DNA from: Pseudomonadota bacterium
GTDB lineage: Bacteria; Pseudomonadota; Gammaproteobacteria; Steroidobacterales; Steroidobacteraceae
Reading direction: 5' to 3'
Assembly: GCA_021780395.1 (NCBI GenBank)
Contig: JAJXYU010000033.1
Location: 1-5,858 of the forward strand
DNA length: 5,858 nucleotides
Shown: piece after piece, positions 5,506-5,858 of the stretch
Layout: each line of letters opens with the position of its first letter
How positions within the stretch are numbered: the first letter of the stretch is position 1
The notes under the pieces: model-generated
The model's input: only the letters and a program-made list of their open reading frames with translations
What the model was told of the DNA's origin: nothing
The model's database searches: none
Made by a program: the position numbers and the translations under genes

Positions 5506-5573
5506 GTGGACTGCAAGCACGGAATCGCAACGGTGCAGCCCGAATTTCATCCATGAGTTTGCGCCGCGCGGCA

Positions 5574-5858
5574 TCAAGACTCCAGATCGGTCACCGCGCC
5601 GAGCGTTGCGCTGCTGACACACTTCGCGTATTTCGCGAGCACGCCCCGCCGCGCATAAGGCTTCGGCGCACGCCACGCCTTTCGGCGTCGGCGCAACTCG
5701 GCGTCCGGGACCTGTAGCGTGATCGCACGTCGGCGCGCGTCGATCGCGATCCGATCGCCGTTGCGCACCAGCGCGATCGGACCACCGACCGCGGCCTCCG
5801 GCGCGACGTGCCCGACGACGAACCCGTGGCTGCCGCCGGAAAATCGGCCGTCGGTGAT
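5574..5858 (-). CDS. ilvD: Dihydroxy-acid dehydratase, C-terminal part (cut by window edge)
   Basis: IlvD dehydrates 2,3-dihydroxy-3-methylbutanoate (and the methylvalerate analogue) in valine, isoleucine and leucine synthesis, using an Fe-S cluster. The last 94 residues and a TGA stop (5574-5576) are present. They begin inside the IlvD/Edd signature, [20 protein letters not shown], followed by [27 protein letters not shown] and the C-terminal [21 protein letters not shown], a typical IlvD ending. The '[16 protein letters not shown]' form points to IlvD rather than phosphogluconate dehydratase (Edd). The start, Fe-S cysteines and N-terminal domain lie beyond the right edge. The gene is on the same strand as tonB, 244 bp upstream, and is probably a separate unit. 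Confidence 0.96.
   Translation of the reverse strand: MTDGRFSGGSHGFVVGHVAPEAAVGGPIALVRNGDRIAIDARRRAITLQVPDAELRRRRKAWRAPKPYARRGVLAKYAKCVSSATLGAVTDLES

Noticed and set aside
5402..5545. 47-codon minus-strand ORF in the ilvD-tonB gap (MDEIRAAPLRF...)
   Set aside because: No clear ribosome site, Arg-rich composition typical of random GC-rich DNA, and it runs across the hairpin and the palindrome.
5490..5717. Plus-strand 75-codon ORF opposite the ilvD end
   Set aside because: Overlaps ilvD antisense and has no recognisable features.

Overview
The window is about 5.9 kb of GC-rich (roughly two thirds G+C), gene-dense proteobacterial chromosome. The EtfA, ExbB, IlvD and double-ExbD sequences look most like Gammaproteobacteria of the Xanthomonadales type, where a tonB-exbB-exbD1-exbD2 locus is well known. 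A betaproteobacterial relative cannot be excluded. I see no rRNA, tRNA, CRISPR array, insertion sequence or phage gene.

Layout. On the + strand at the left edge are the last codons of etfB, overlapping etfA by one base (TAATG). Together they encode the two subunits of electron transfer flavoprotein. etfA converges on a minus-strand block, with a perfect 11-bp-stem hairpin between them. Everything to the right is on the minus strand. In transcription order it is: the C-terminal part of ilvD (dihydroxy-acid dehydratase, cut by the window edge), a 244-bp gap, tonB, a 109-bp AT-richer gap, exbB, exbD1, exbD2, a strong intrinsic terminator, a gene for an exported TPR-repeat protein, and a Prx5-type peroxiredoxin gene.

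How the genes work together. ExbB and the two ExbD proteins form the inner-membrane proton-driven motor. TonB carries the energy across the periplasm to outer-membrane TonB-dependent receptors. The exported TPR protein lies just beyond the terminator and may be an accessory of this system, since TPR proteins accompany TonB systems elsewhere; this is inference. The peroxiredoxin gene starts 22 bp after the TPR gene and is probably cotranscribed with it. EtfAB is a separate metabolic unit that carries electrons from acyl-CoA and other dehydrogenases to the ETF:ubiquinone oxidoreductase.

Most notable points: a perfect CRP-like palindrome (GCGTGA-N6-TCACGC) in the ilvD-tonB gap; a clean terminator that splits the tonB operon from the TPR/peroxiredoxin pair and corrects the TPR start codon; a second ExbD with a proline-rich linker and an altered post-membrane motif; and a 9-bp tandem repeat inside the codons for the TonB membrane anchor. 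None of this amounts to a clearly new system. It is a known type of TonB locus with several features worth testing.
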